A stretch of 64,000 bases of DNA, from assembly GCA_020912385.1 (NCBI GenBank), contig CP087212.1, forward strand, positions 1,860,001 to 1,924,000, written 5' to 3'. Made by a program: the position numbers and the translations under genes. Each line of letters begins with the position of its first letter. Within the stretch, counting starts at the first letter, position 1. The DNA is from Neofusicoccum parvum. Lineage: Eukaryota > Ascomycota > Dothideomycetes > Botryosphaeriales > Botryosphaeriaceae. Under the pieces are notes generated by a model. The model was not told the DNA's origin. It did no database searches and worked only from the letters and a program-made list of their open reading frames with translations. Below are positions 40,644-53,728 of this stretch, piece after piece.

Positions 40644-42992
40644 GTTGGCAGGGTGGTTTTGGGTGCTTGTTGGGGTGCAAAGCTGAGGATTCAACTCCCA
40701 GCCAGCGGCGCCGGGGAAGCATCTATAAACCCCCACGGCTGTGTGCACGGGTGGAGTGATTAGTCTAAGGGACCATGTATTATCAATCGTGACGACTTTT
40801 TCTTTATCGAAAGACTGAGGCAGCTCGACGGAATTCAGGCCGCTTGCAGCTAGCCGCCGTCAATCTGCAAGTCGCAGATTCCCACAATTGTGGAGATCGC
40901 CCTGACGCCACCAATCATCTTTGCTCCGAGCGTGGGCCGGTGGCATTCGCGTGCGGCGGCCCGCACGTGGCGCGGGCGTCCACACAACGGCCGAAGTCGC
41001 GTGGAAAAGGAGATCGGAAGGTGTTCGCACGTGTGCCCCGAAGCGCTCCAGGGGCACCGCGCTGGCCAACGGGGAGCCCCCCCCCAGCGAGATCTCGGCT
41101 CACCGTGTTGCCAATAACGGCCATTTGGAAACCTTATGGAGTCTGCGGTTTGAACTGAGCCCGGGTGCACCCCGGAATTACGGCATAAGGTGCGCGTTCA
41201 CCGCACATCCTCGCCACGCCCGCGGCAGACCACGTTTGGGATCGTACGAGTTCAGGTGAGCGGCGGCAGTCCCCCATGGCATTTGCATTGTTCGAAATAC
41301 CAGCTTGGTGGCTCTTCGCGAGCAACACACCGCGGTGCTTCTGCCCCTCTCGCCCACGCGAGACTGCGTATCCAGAAGAAGGTGTCCGCGGAACCGGTGA
41401 CATCTCCGGGGGGCTATAGTCCCGCATGTCGACATGCTCGTTGCCCACAGATCAGTAATCGTGGCCCGGGGAAAAGAACCAGCCATTCTTTGACCGCTCA
41501 CGCTCCCATCTGCTGAGCGCATACTGATCCAAAGCATTCACCACGGTGCCCATTTCCAGGAGGCGGATGTGCAAAGGACCGAATGGCGGGGCTAGAGGTG
41601 TCCAAGTCTGAACCCACCATGCCAGAGGTAAGGGACATTCCCTGCCGCCTTCTAGAAGATCCGTCTCCGTGGGAGATAGCGCGGTAGCGTCGAATTACGA
41701 GGCGGCGCTGTTTGGGTGTTTCATTGTCCCGAAGGAGCACCCGCGGGATGGCTGGGTGGTCGTTTAAGGTCAAAGATCCGCGGCGCAAGTCTACTTAGGG
41801 TAAGTCTGACACCGGAACCGTGCTCGATGCAGTGACTTCAAGCGTGCCGTGGAGATAAGCAATTGGCAATCGCTGCTCCATGCTCCAATGCAAACCACAA
41901 AGTCCGCAGGAGAATAATATGCCGCGCGTTTCGGTCTTTTCGGATCTGGATACGTGGCTGATCCGGCTGCCGTGTCGGTGTTGTTATCCCTCTGCCCGCT
42001 TGCTGAGCATCGTCCATCTCCCCACCATCTCCCAGAATTCTGTACCTTACCCTTCGTCGGTCACCAAATCCTCACTCTTTTCATTCATGATTTCTGGCTT
42101 ACTGGAAGCGCGTAGGCCCCGCTTCGCCATTATCTTGGGAGCAAGCCATGACGTCACCAGGCAGGCCAGTACAAGGAGGTTGGCAACAGCGGCAAGAGCA
42201 GAAGGCGGCGAGATTCCGGAAGATTGCACCTTTCTCAACTTAACGAGCATCGAAAGAGCGTGGGGATCCGTTGACACAACCTAGAGCACCCGAGATCTGA
42301 AGTCTTCTTGCACAATGAGGTGCAAAAGAAATCGCAGCACAAGAAAGGTGCTCGGGCTGGTGGGAAGCGTGGGGCAAAGAACCTGTGTGAGGTGAAGCAT
42401 CCATCCGGATACAAAAAGTCCTTTGATCTAGGTACCGAGGCCACCTGGATGAATGCTTCTATTCCCCATCAACGAGCCTGATTTGGATTGCGAGGTGTCC
42501 ATTTGATTTGCACCCAAGCGCACACCATGTGGATGAGGAAGCCGTCCGAGCTTGAGAGGTGGAAAGGTTGCACCATCGAACCATCCATCCGAATACTTCC
42601 AAGTCAGATGGCACACATGTGATGGCTTTCGTCCCCAAGCCTCGCATCTCACCAGTACCAACTCGGCTCGTCCAGCGGGTTGAGAAAAGGGACATGAGGG
42701 GCATCTCCGAAGTAGATAAGTAGGCGAATAGCGGAATTCATCCATGTGGGCACCGCTCAAGCAATTCCGTCTCACACCACCAGCACTTCGCCACTTTTGC
42801 GATAGCTATCTATGCGCGGCACCTTACTGGACAGCTGCAGCTTCGGTGTTCCTCGCACGCCATTCACGTGACAATTGACGTTGGTGCTGCTTTGTCAACA
42901 CCGCGCCGAACTTTCTCGCGAGAGCCGCCTTTAAATTCAAGCTTGGAAGATGTGTCTTATAAGCACCGTGAACATCCAAAGCAAGCTCCGAA
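40644..42992. other. 2.3-kb gene-free stretch
   Basis: No frame has convincing composition, splice structure or family resemblance. There is a C-run at about 41078. It includes the promoters of the OYE-type gene (left) and the monooxygenase gene (right). Confidence 0.5.
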
Positions 42993-44399
42993 ATGACAAT
43001 TGACATATCCGCTCGGCATCTGAAAGTCGCCATCGTCGGGGGTGGGCCTGGCGGCTTGGCCACGGCGATAGCGCTCTCCAAGATCCCGAATGTCGAGGTG
43101 ACCATATATGAGCAGGCTAGCGTGCTGCGTGAGGTCGGTGCTGGGATAAGCATTGGACCGAACTCTTGGAATGTCTTGGAACTACTTGGTGTAGCTAAAA
43201 CATTGACCAGCGGCCATGAGACGTGGACAGTATTGAACCTGTAAGCCCGAATTTTTGTTGTTAGGGATTTTTGCTGAGCGCCATGAACTATAGTAACGGC
43301 CGTTCTGGCGAAGAAATACATCGCCGCGAGAAGCCGCAGACCGATACGAAGCATCCGCCAATCCGAACGCAGCGAACGAAGCTCCAGTCAGCGCTTTTGG
43401 CCCATGTGGAACCGGGGACCATCCAGCTTTCCAAAAAGCTGACGAGAATGGTCGATAAGGGTGGAGAAGGCGTTGAGCTGCACTTCAAAGATGGTGGCTC
43501 TACGACGGTTGATTTGGTCGTTGGTGCTGACGGCATTCGCTCCGTATGTCTCCCGGCAGAAATTGGGTACACGCCGTAGTGACAAGTCCGCAGGTTGTCC
43601 GAGATGCAGCGTGGCCGGAGTATGAGATCAAGTTCACTGGAACAACGATTTGGCGGACCCTCCTCCCATGGGACGGCGTAAAAGACCTGGATCCTCGTTT
43701 TGGCATAACTGGCTGGTGGCATTCACCGACTACGCACGTGTACTTCTCGCCGGTTGGAGAAGGGTTGTGGGAGATTGCAGCCAGAGCCTGGCATGATCCA
43801 GCTACACACAGTGCGAGCAAAGTCAGTTGGGGTGTGCCGGTTGCGAATGATCATGTTGAATCCCACTTCACGGTAAGTTTGCAGTAGAGATTGTGGTGCT
43901 CGAGTCACTAACCAGAACCAAGGAGTACCTCCCGAAGATCAGAGAAGCACTGGCGCGAGTGCCTCAAGGCGGATGGCGGGAGTTCGCAGCGTTTGCTGGC
44001 CCAGAATTAGGCCAGTTAACAGCGTGGAACAACAAGATAGTCCTTGTTGGCGACTCCTCACACGCTCTGTCCGGAGCGTTTGGATCCGGAGCAGGGTTCG
44101 CTATGGAAGACGGCTGGATCTTGGCTCAAGCACTGGCGTACTTCAGGAACGATCTCAGCAAGGCTTTGCCGCTGTTCGATGCGATACGGCTGCCTTACTA
44201 TTCTCGGATGTATGCTCACCTGGCGTCCGAGGCATCTCGGCGGACGGCCAAGTTGCGGGATATCGGAAACCCTTCTTTCGATGAGCGAGTAGCGAACAAG
44301 ATCATCGTGGACGGAGGGACCGACATGTCCTGGATCTACAGTAACAACATTGGAGCTGTTTGGGACGAAGCAGCGGCTGCACTCAACGGGACACGTTGA
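42993..44399 (+). CDS. FAD-dependent monooxygenase (salicylate hydroxylase-like)
   Basis: Class A flavoprotein hydroxylase, probably acting on an aromatic or secondary-metabolite substrate. Four exons: 42993-43240, 43294-43543, 43594-43872, 43923-44399; 418 codons (417 aa); introns 50-53 nt. Motifs: FAD dinucleotide fold VAIVGGGPGGLATAIALSK near the N-terminus, REVGAGISIGPNSWNVLELL, DG motif LVVGADGIRSVVRDA across intron 2, and the GD motif VLVGDSSHALSGAFGSGAGF that binds the FAD ribityl chain, followed by MEDGWILAQAL. No transmembrane segment or targeting signal. It is isolated between two gaps over 2 kb, so no biosynthetic partner is visible. Confidence 0.9.
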
Positions 44400-46817
44400 G
44401 ACTTGTTCCTATCTCGTGGTACAGCACAGATGTAGAAATGAAGAGGCCGAATGAATTAGGGAATTGTGAGTTGCCGGAAAGGTTCGGAAACCTGGCGTTC
44501 GAAGCAAGGATGAAGCTGCTGGGGCCACAGTCGGGTGCAAGGCTTGGCCGATCAAGCGAAGTTTAGAGGATCGCACTGGTAGATTCGAGTAATGTGCCAG
44601 GAATGCCGATGCAATTGGTGCCTGTAGACGGCAGAGGCCGCGGGCTGACGCGCACGGACTTGTGACGCGCCTCTCTCCAGTAGATCATGCGCAAGGATTC
44701 CCGCCTCAAAATGCCCCAGGCCGATGCTGACGATGGGGGTCAGATGAAAATAGTTGGGTCGTACCTGCCTTGGATTTTCTGTACGATGATGTAGGCCAGC
44801 CGTACATAGGGGTGCTCTTTATCTTGTGTAAGCCATGCTCTATATTTGGAAATACCTGCAGCCAAGTCGCTATTCACAACGTTGGCGTGGTAATGGAGAC
44901 TTGTTCGTAGGAACGGGGAAGACGTGATGTCTTTTTGATTGCTAGGATTGGGACGGTTATTTTATCTGTACGTGAGATCTTTCTTGTATGGTTTATTAGT
45001 GAGTTATACCGCGGATATCCTAGCTGAATGGTCTGTATAAGACTACGTGAACCTGGCAATGTTCGGAACATGGTGTGATCGTACGGGCATCGATGTTGTG
45101 GAATTTGTGATCAAATCTGTTCAGCATGTTATAAAGGATCGAGGCAGAGGACGGCTTGCGTGTATTCCTTTGCTCCCCTACCCAAGTGGTTCTGGTCGTC
45201 ATTCACCCGCATGCGGAAACACCGCGCGATTGGTGATTTTACTCTCGACGGCTGAACGTGATTCTGGCCGGATCAGTCTCGCTGAGAGGTTGCGTGATCC
45301 GCGCACTGGCAGTCAACTGAAACGGCCGTTTGCATTCCAGCAACTCGTCTCGTTGGATGGAGGTAACCGGAGCCAAGACCACAAGCCATGGCGATAACCT
45401 TCCGCCTGAAGCTTGACCTTCATCTATAACGCAGCCTCTGGCATAAGGAAAGAAATTTCCCTTGGAGGTTCCAGACCACTTCGACCCCAAGCTCTCTTGC
45501 TCGTCCGGCCTGGCATGTTGTACTTGGACTGCCTGCGATTTAGCCGGGAGATGAGATGTGGATACCAGCGGCAGAAGAATGCCGTTCGTCTTGATGGCAA
45601 CGGAAAGCTGGAGGGCCAGTTTGTTGCTGGCAAGAGTCTGTCGCTCATCGCTTCGTGAGACGCAGGTTTAAGCGAGATGGCCGACAGCGAGATGAAGCCA
45701 ATTGACGGACATCAAAACATAGGCCGAATCCGTGCGAGGCCCAGGCCAAACACCGCGGCGCCACGGGAGACTAGTCCATCGCGGAGGAGCTGAGCGCATC
45801 GATTTCCTACGCGAGAGGGCCTGGATCTCAGCCCTGCTGGCCCTGGTTCGCAGTGCTGCCCACCCCATAGTTATTGCACGGCGTGCGCGAGCACGATGTC
45901 CTGCAGCGGAATGTCGCCAATGGCGCTTGCGGGCGGAAGCCGGGATGCTGCGGAGGAGGGCTCGACCCATCCGCTACGCGTAGTGCGCGGCTCGCCCGGA
46001 CGGGCTCGTATCTACTGATACGCAGCATGTGAAGCCATTGGCCGGACCGGATCCAGCGCAGTCGGTCTCGCGGTCACGACGGGAAGAGGACAAGACCGTT
46101 GGAATAAAGCCGCAGAATCGACGCCAAGGCGCAGATAAAGGGAAAAGCTCGTCAGCGGCAGGCGATTCGTGCTCGTATTAAGGACGATTAGTGGAGCGTG
46201 GCCGGCGCATGTTGAGAAGCGACAAGGCGGTTTCAGGTGGCCGGGCCCACGGCGACGGACAGCCGGTCAAGGGACGGCAGGACTGCAGGACTGCGGCTGG
46301 CGGCAGCGCTGGACGTCCTCGGGGGCGGGTGCCGCGCGCTGGCAGCGAGAAACAGCAGGCTGGCGGGCGGTTTGCGCGGGCGGGCGGCGTCAGCGTGGGC
46401 GAATAGGCGCCGCCGCGTCGCAGAGCAGGGCAGCTTGACGGTCGCTGTGCCACTGTCCCGGTGCGCCGCAGCCGATCAGCAAACCTGCCTCAGCCCCGTC
46501 CCACTCCGTCCGCGCCAGGAATAACTCGCAGCCGCGGCGCTCTGCCTGCCTCTGCCTCTGCTCTGCCTCTGCCTCTTGGTCTCGTCGCTCGTTCTGTCTC
46601 TCGCTCTGCGCAACCCTCCCCCGCCGACATTCCACCTGCTGCGTCTCCTGCGCGCCGCCTGCAGCCCCCGGCCGCCCCCGACTGCACAGCCGCCGCGCGC
46701 TGACGTTGATGCTCGACTGATCGAACCCGCCGGAAGCGACTACTTCCCGCGCATTCCGCCTCCAGCCTTGAGCTCTCCTCCCTGCGCCGGCGGTTGCATT
46801 GACCGAGAACTCCTGCC
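44400..46817. other. 2.4-kb gene-free stretch
   Basis: No supported gene on either strand. The right end (about 46200-46817) is GC-rich and should contain the promoter and leader of the next gene; its open frames look random. Confidence 0.5.
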
Positions 46818-48250
46818 ATGTGGATTCCGACGCCCCAAGAATGTGCCTCTGCACTCCTCAGGCGCGACAATCCGCCGCCCGACGACTCGGACAAGGACAG
46901 CGATGACGGCGACAAGGGTCCCGACTGGCGCGTCTTTGTCGTGGTAGGTCTCCCTTGCAGCCCCACGTTCCATTCGCCGAGCGCACTCTGACCGCTCCAT
47001 AGGTTGGCATTATGGTCGTACTGTTCCTCATCATTGCCGTCGGAATCTACGCCAAGCTCCGTACACTGCGCGCAAAATCCCCCCGTCCGCCCAAGCTCTT
47101 GCCGGGCAACTTCCTCAAGCGCAAATGGCAGCAATGGAACCCGCGCGGCAGCAAAGGGAAATACTCGGCACAGCTTCAAGAAAACGATGGGCCTACTCGC
47201 CGCCACCGTGCCAACTCATCACTCGCCCGCGAGATGGACGGAGTCGAAGCACCCGCCCAAGCAGCAACCGCCACAAGCGGCCCCGTGAACCGCAACACCT
47301 CGATAAGAAGCGTCATGACCCTGCCTGCTTATTCGCCTGCTGTGCGAGAAAACGAGAGGGTATTGGCCCGAGAAGGAGAGCGTGGAGGCATCGACGTTGT
47401 CATAGAATTCCCGGAGACGATGGAAGAAGAGGAGGAGCAGCGGGACCACGAGATGGAATCACTCTACCAAATTCGCGTTGCCAGACGAAGAGAGCAAGCT
47501 GAGCGGGAAGACCGGAGGCGTCGCAGGAGGGAGGCTAGGGAGAGAGGCGATCTCGAGACTCTTGCACAGTTGCGTAGGGAAAGTCGCCAGCGCCAGGAAA
47601 CCGGAGGCTCGCTGTCTGCTGCACTCATTGCCGAACACCAAAGCGCTCAGGCGCAACGTGAGCGCCGCGTATCGTCCGTTCAGTATGCCGAGCTGGGTGT
47701 TGCCCGGCACGACGGCACGAGGATCAGGGCAAATTCGGCTGAGTCAGATCACCGCCCTCTGTTGGATTCCGCAGCATCATTTGGCGCCAGCCAACCTGGA
47801 AGCACCGCCGCAAGCAGCCGCGTGATGCACCACCGCGATTACTCGGCCACTTCGGTCCTGTCAGCCTCGACAAACGCTTCCGAGGATTTCGGCCACGCGC
47901 AGAGGAATGGCAGCACGGTCAGCGCACTCACAGATTTTGAGAACGTTCCGCTCGGTCACAACCGTTCTGCCTCTGGCTCAAGATTGACGCTGGCAACCAC
48001 CAACGGTAGCGATCTTGGCGACGCAAGGATACCTCAGCCTGAGCCGCCGAATTACGACGAACTGGGCTGGGAGGAAGCACCGCCGTATACCAGCCCTGTT
48101 GAGACTAGAGCCACCCCGCAACTTCCCACGATACAAAGACTTCCCAGCATACATATCACAGCGAGCGTTACGCCGGTCGAGGAAACTCCATCCCAGAGGG
48201 TAGGAGAGAGCGGTAGTGATAATCAGCACGAAGGCAGGAGCTCAGCATAA
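46818..48250 (+). CDS. Single-pass membrane protein with PY motifs
   Basis: Not a family I can name. Two exons, 46818-46943 and 47003-48250; 458 codons (457 aa). The N-terminal 35 residues are acidic (DDSDKDSDDGDKGPDW), one transmembrane segment spans about residues 38-58 (VFVVVGIMVVLFLIIAVGIY) with the intron inside it, then a basic stretch begins the long tail. The tail contains a highly charged coiled-coil region (RREQAEREDRRRRRREARER), Ser-rich parts, an LPAY site, and PPNYDELGWEEAPPY near residue 405. PPxY is the ligand of WW domains in Rsp5/Nedd4 ubiquitin ligases, so an adaptor role like that of yeast membrane PY proteins is a reasonable inference. Confidence 0.8.
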
Positions 48251-48753
48251 GCCCACGTGGCATTTGGCGTGGAAGAGGTTCCTGGCTACTAATTGGCGCA
48301 AAATTTGGCATACAACGGGCTACGGTTATGAGTTCTACGATCCTCGTTTAGGAGCGATTCTAGCGTTGTAAGATGATACCAGGTTGGGAACATTCCCTTG
48401 TTTCTTTTTTTTACATAGCATCATTGGCTGGTTGGATGGTTGTACAGGCAAGGAATAACAATATCAGGGACATCAGGCTGGCAGCAAGCCGGCTTGGATG
48501 ATCCATCTTCGTACATAGAAGCTGTTGCCTATAACAACGTGACAGATTGAAGAGAGCGTTGTAGACTGCTACCTGGCTCTTCGAACGCATCTGCCTAGCA
48601 GAGGATTAAGCTCGAGAAGCCTGGCCAGTGGCGTGCCAAGAAATCTTCACTTCGCTGGCGCTTGCTTGAAAGCTCGCGCCCCACCACCCCGCGTTCGCAA
48701 CGCGACACAGCCTCTCGACAAATTCATGTCCCTCAGGGTCGCGCGCACGAAAG
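48251..48753. other. Intergenic between two plus-strand genes
   Basis: 3' flank of the PY-motif gene, including a T-run near 48405, and the promoter of the N-myristoyltransferase gene. No gene seen. Confidence 0.55.
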
Positions 48754-50490
48754 ATGACCTCTGAATCGAAGCCCGTCGATCGCGAGGCCACCGCCGAGGC
48801 CACCAAAGAGGTCGCCGCCGAAACCTCGAAGCCCGAAGCCGCCGAGCAGCACGACGAGTCCTCGGGCGACGAGGAAACCCCCGCCGCCGCCGAAGGCGCC
48901 ACCCCTGGCGCCGCCAAAAAGAAGAAGAAGAAGAGCAAGAAGAAGAAGCTCAAGGAGGCTTTGACAGGCACGAGCAATGCCGAGGCAGGCCCCAGCTCTG
49001 AGGACTCAGCGCAGCCGAAGCAGAAGCTGAGCAGGGAACAGCTCGAGGCATTGATGGCTGCGAACCCCGCCCTCAAGTCCGAGTTCGAGAAGATGAACGA
49101 GACGCAGGTGCAGGAGCTGCTGAAGAACCTCAGCGTCTCGGATCTGTTGACTGGTCTCACCATCGGCAGTAAGAACGCCAAGGATATGGCTAGCTACAAG
49201 TTCTGGCAGACGCAGCCGGTACCCTCTTTCGACGACCCTAAGCTCAAGGTCGAGGATGGCCCGATCAAGGTTATTGACAAGGCAAGGGTGCCGAATGAGC
49301 CGGCGCCGTTGGTTGAGGGATTTGAGTGGGTTACAATGAACCTGGAGGACGATAAGGAGCTAGAGGAAGTCTACGACTTGCTCACGCACCACTACGTCGA
49401 GGATGACGAGGCTATGTTCCGCTTCAACTACTCGGCCTCCTTCCTGAACTGGGCCCTCAAAGCTCCCGGCTGGCGTGACATTTGGCATGTCGGAGTTCGC
49501 GCAACGCAGTCTCGCAAGCTGGTCGCCTTCATCTCCGGCATCCCCGTCAAGCTCCGCGTGCGCAAGAACCTGGTCGATTCTGTCGAAATCAACTTTCTCT
49601 GCGTACACAAGAAGCTTCGCTCGAAGCGTCTTGCACCGACCCTCATCAAGGAGATTACACGTCGCTGCTATCAGAACGACATCTTCCAGGCCATCTACAC
49701 GGCTGGTGTCATTCTGCCTACTCCGGTGGCGACCTGCCGCTACTTCCACCGCAGTATTGACTGGAAGAAGCTGTACGAAGTCGGGTTCTCGCCTCTGCCG
49801 CACGGATCCACGGAGCAACGGCAGATTCTGAAGTACAAGCTCCCCGAAAAGACGGCCACCAACGGGCTCAGGCCCATGGAAGCGAAGGATGTTGATCAAG
49901 TTCAAGTCCTGTTGACAAAGTATCTTGCACGCACATCAATGGCCCAGGAGTTCAGCAAGGAGGAGGTTGCGCACTGGTTCCTGAACAAGGAGTCTGAGGA
50001 CGAGAAGCGTGTCGTATGGGCCTACGTGGTTGAGGATGCGACGAGCGGCAAGATAACAGACTTCTTCTCGTTCTACTGCCTAGAGTCGACGGTTATTAGG
50101 GACAAGGGTGTCGGTAACCGTGTCGTCAGGGCTGCGTACCTCTACTACTATGCCACAGAGACGGCTTTCACGGGAGATCAGAAGGAGCTGAAGGCCAGAC
50201 TAAACGCGCTGATCAAGGACGCGCTGATTCTGGCGAGGAAGGAAAGTCTTATACTCAGGTTACTCGCGAATGAATGCTAACAACCGCCACAGGCCAAGTT
50301 CGACGTCCTGAACGCGCTCACTCTGCTCGACAACCCTCTCTTCCTGGAGGAGCAGAAGTTCGGTGCTGGTGACGGGCAGCTACACTACTACCTCTACAAC
50401 TACCGCACGGCGCTCATCCCTGGAGGGGTCAACGACAAGAACCAGCCGTCGGACAAGCACATGGGTGGTGTCGGTGTTGTTATGCTCTGA
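48754..50490 (+). CDS. nmt1: Glycylpeptide N-tetradecanoyltransferase (N-myristoyltransferase)
   Basis: Transfers myristate from myristoyl-CoA to N-terminal glycine of proteins such as Arf. Exons 48754-50241 and 50293-50490 give 562 codons (561 aa). The N-terminus is disordered with a poly-lysine ribosome-binding tract ([11 protein letters not shown]). Then [28 protein letters not shown] block ([20 protein letters not shown]), signature [20 protein letters not shown] at about residue 278, and in exon 2 [37 protein letters not shown] and the terminal GVVML, whose free carboxylate is the catalytic base in this family. The intron joining ARK to AKF begins GAAAGT instead of GTAAGT; its CTAAC branch site and CAG acceptor are normal. 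Without this splice the frame ends at TAA 50278 and the catalytic C-terminus is lost. Confidence 0.93.
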
Positions 50491-50860
50491 GTTGGTTGAT
50501 GTTTAGCTTCACCAGAAAATATGGTTTAGTGCGACACCATTACTGCTGGTTGGGGAGGGCGTGAGGAACGTCACGGTTATGGGTTATGCATAGCATTAGC
50601 GGAAGGGCATGCCAAAAAGGAGCAGCATTATGCGATCAATAGCAGCCAATGAGGGCACCGCAAATGGGCATGACACGTGATGGCCTGGAGGACGCTCGGG
50701 TAAACTCGCGGGCGGTCCGCTAGGGCAAAAAAAGTTCCCCGGGCTCTGGTCTGAGCTCGCGCGCTCGGTGGTTTGGCCGCATCTCCGCAGAGCAGACAAC
50801 CCGCCACCGCGTCTCTCGTGCCTCGTCCCTCGTGCAATTTGTTGCTTCATCGCCGCAGAG
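50491..50860. other. Intergenic between nmt1 and mef1
   Basis: A 370-nt spacer with the 3' flank of the first gene and the promoter of the second. Nothing else seen. Confidence 0.5.
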
Positions 50861-53437
50861 ATGAGGGCGACTGGGCTGATCAGGGCGCACGCCTCGGCGC
50901 TGCGCTCCATGACCAATGGCGCCCGATTGGGGTGCCGCCAGTCTTCGCTCCTCCAGCAAAGATGCGCGTCTTCCGCTGTGCTGCGCCCGGCTTCCCCAGG
51001 CATCGCTCAGACTCCCGGCGCGAAACTCTGGTCTGCAAGAAGATGGCAGTCCGGCGCTGCAGCCGCCGTGTAAGTCACATCGGATTCCACCCGCGAGGGG
51101 CCAACGCGTCGTCCCACGGCTAACACGACAGCTAGGCTCGAGTCCGCCATGCACGACCCGTCGCAGCTCAGCCAAGAGACCATCGTCGACAACCTCGATC
51201 CTGCAGAGTGGGCACGTTTGCAGAAAGTTCGGAACATTGGTATTGCTGTAGGGCCGACCTGGGTGAACTGCGCTGGGTAGCGGACGCACGACTGACGGTA
51301 CCAGGCCCATATTGACAGCGGCAAGACCACGGCGACCGAGCGCGTCCTCTTCTACACCGGCCGAATCAAAGAGATCCACGAAGTGCGCGGCAAGGATGCC
51401 GTGGGCGCCAAGATGGACTCGATGGACCTGGAGCGTGAGAAGGGCATCACCATCCAGTCGGCTGCCACCTTCTGCGACTGGGTGAAGAAGGATGACGATG
51501 GCAAGGAGCAGAAATACCACATCAACCTGATTGATACCCCCGGTCACATTGACTTCACCATTGAGGTCGAGCGTGCGCTGAGAGTGCTGGACGGCGCTGT
51601 CATGATTCTGTGCGCCGTCTCTGGTGTGCAGTCGCAGACCATGACGGTCGACAGGCAGATGAAGCGTTACAACGTTCCCCGTGTTTCCTTCATCAACAAG
51701 ATGGACCGCATGGGCGCCAACCCGTTCAAGGCCATTGACCAGATCAACCAAAAGTTGAAGCTGCCCGCCGCCGCCATTCAGGTCCCCATTGGCGCCGAAG
51801 ACAACTTCCAGGGCGTGATTGACCTGATCCGCATGAAAGCCATCTACAATGACGGGCCCAGGGGTGAGATCATTAGGGAGACAGATGAGATCCCGGCCGA
51901 CCTGCAGGATGTGGTCAAGGAGCGCCGGGCCAAGCTCATCGAGACGCTCGCAGATGTGGACGAGGAAATGGCCGACATTTTCCTGGAGGGAGAGGAGCCT
52001 ACGCAGCAGCAGCTCAAGGCTGCTATCCGCCGTGCTACAATTAACCTCAAGTTTTCCCCGGTGGTGATGGGATCTGCTCTAGCGGACAAGTCTGTTCAGC
52101 CCATGTTGGACGCCGTTATTGACTACCTACCGAACCCTGCTGAGGTTGAGAACATGGCCCTAGACCGCAAGCGCGACGAAACTCCTGTCAAGCTTGTGTC
52201 TTACAACTCTCTCCCGTTCACCGGCCTTGCGTTCAAGCTCGAAGAGAGCAACTACGGCCAGTTGACCTACATTCGCGTTTACCAGGGTACTCTCAAGAAG
52301 GGCATGACCGTCTTCAATGCCAGAACGGACAAGAAGGTCAAGATTCCTAGGATCGTACGCATGCACTCCAACGAGATGGAGGAGGTCCAGGAGATCGGTG
52401 CGGGTGAAATCTGCGCTGTGTTCGGCGTCGACTGTGCTTCTGGTGACACCTTCACGGACGGCAAGTTGGAATACACTATGGTAAGTGACTATCAGGTGAT
52501 CTGAACTACTCCTAGCTAATTGCTTTAGTCTTCCATGTTCGTTCCTGAGGCGGTCATTTCTCTGTCGATTCAGCCCAAGCACACCAAGGATGGCGGCAAC
52601 TTCTCCAAGGCAATGAACCGCTTCCAGCGTGAGGATCCCACGTTCCGTGTCCACGTCGACCCCGAATCTCAGCAGACGATTATCTCTGGCATGGGTGAGC
52701 TGCACCTGGAAATCTACATCGAACGCATGCGCCGTGAATACAAGGTCGAGGTCATCACCGGCCAGCCGCAGGTTGCCTTCAGAGAAACCATCACCGAGAA
52801 GGTCAAATTCGACCACACGTTGAAGAAGCAAACGGGTGGTGCCGGAGACTTCGCCCGCGTCATTGGATACATGGAACCCACGGGCACCATCGGCGACAAC
52901 ACCTTCGAGCAACACGTCGTCGGCGGCACCATCTCGGAGAAGTTCCTGTTCGCCTGCGAAAAGGGATTCATAGATTCGTGTGGCAAGGGCCCGCTCATCG
53001 GACACAAGATCCTGGGCACCAGCATGCACCTGATGGATGGCGCGACCCACATTACGGACTCTTCCGAACACGCCTTCCGCCTCGCCACCCAACAAGCCTT
53101 CCGCAAGGCCTTCGTCCAAGGCAAGCCGCAGGTTCTCGAGCCTGTCATGAAGACGACGATCACCGCGCCAAACGAGTTCCAGGGCAACATCGTCGGGCTG
53201 CTCAACAAGCGCAACTCCACCATCAACGACACGGAAATTGGCCCGGACGACTTTACCATCTATGCGGACTGCAGCCTCCAGAGCATGTTCGGCTTCTCAA
53301 CACAGCTACGCGCAGCTACCCAGGGCAAGGGTGAGTTTAGTATGGAATTCAGTCACTACAGCCCTGCGCCACCACAGTTCCAGAGGGAGCTTGTGGCGAA
53401 GTATGAGAAGGCTCAGGCAGAGAGGAACAAGAAATAG
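50861..53437 (+). CDS. mef1: Mitochondrial translation elongation factor G (mtEF-G1)
   Basis: GTPase that drives ribosome translocation in mitochondria. Four exons: 50861-51069, 51136-51247, 51305-52480, 52529-53437; 802 codons (801 aa). The first 70 residues are Arg/Ser/Ala-rich and acid-free, a mitochondrial presequence ([20 protein letters not shown]). GTPase motifs: G1 AHIDSGKTT at 108-116 across intron 2, switch region [13 protein letters not shown]3 DTPGH at 184-188, G4 NKMD at 238-241. Domains III-V follow: [24 protein letters not shown] block ([20 protein letters not shown]), [20 protein letters not shown] and [12 protein letters not shown] near the end. Intron 1 uses the second of two close acceptors (GCTAG) because the first would read into a stop. 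The match to bacterial-type EF-G1 is better than to EF-G2. Confidence 0.95.
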
Positions 53438-53728
53438 AGATGAAGAACGGCAGAGCATGGGCGTTTTTTGAAAGACTCTTTCTGCGAGAGAACCAAGAAG
53501 GTTCTGTATGATCACGGTGGGTCCTTCTGTGGGTAAAAGATTTGCATGTAGAAAGGAGCAGGTCGGGGGTTTCTTTGTTTTGATATAAGGAATGTTCTGT
53601 ACATTATGCGTGTGAACGTCTAGGGGCAAGGGCGGCGGGCACAAAAAGAGATACCAAACTCAACTCTCCCAACTCTATCATCTACGTCCTTTCCTTGCAT
53701 GCATTGGCTCCTGATCCAACAACAGCTC

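Noticed and set aside
39705..40763. 352-codon plus-strand frame opposite the OYE-type gene
   Set aside because: Leu/Gly/Glu-rich shadow of a codon-biased exon; the minus strand carries the full flavoenzyme motif set.
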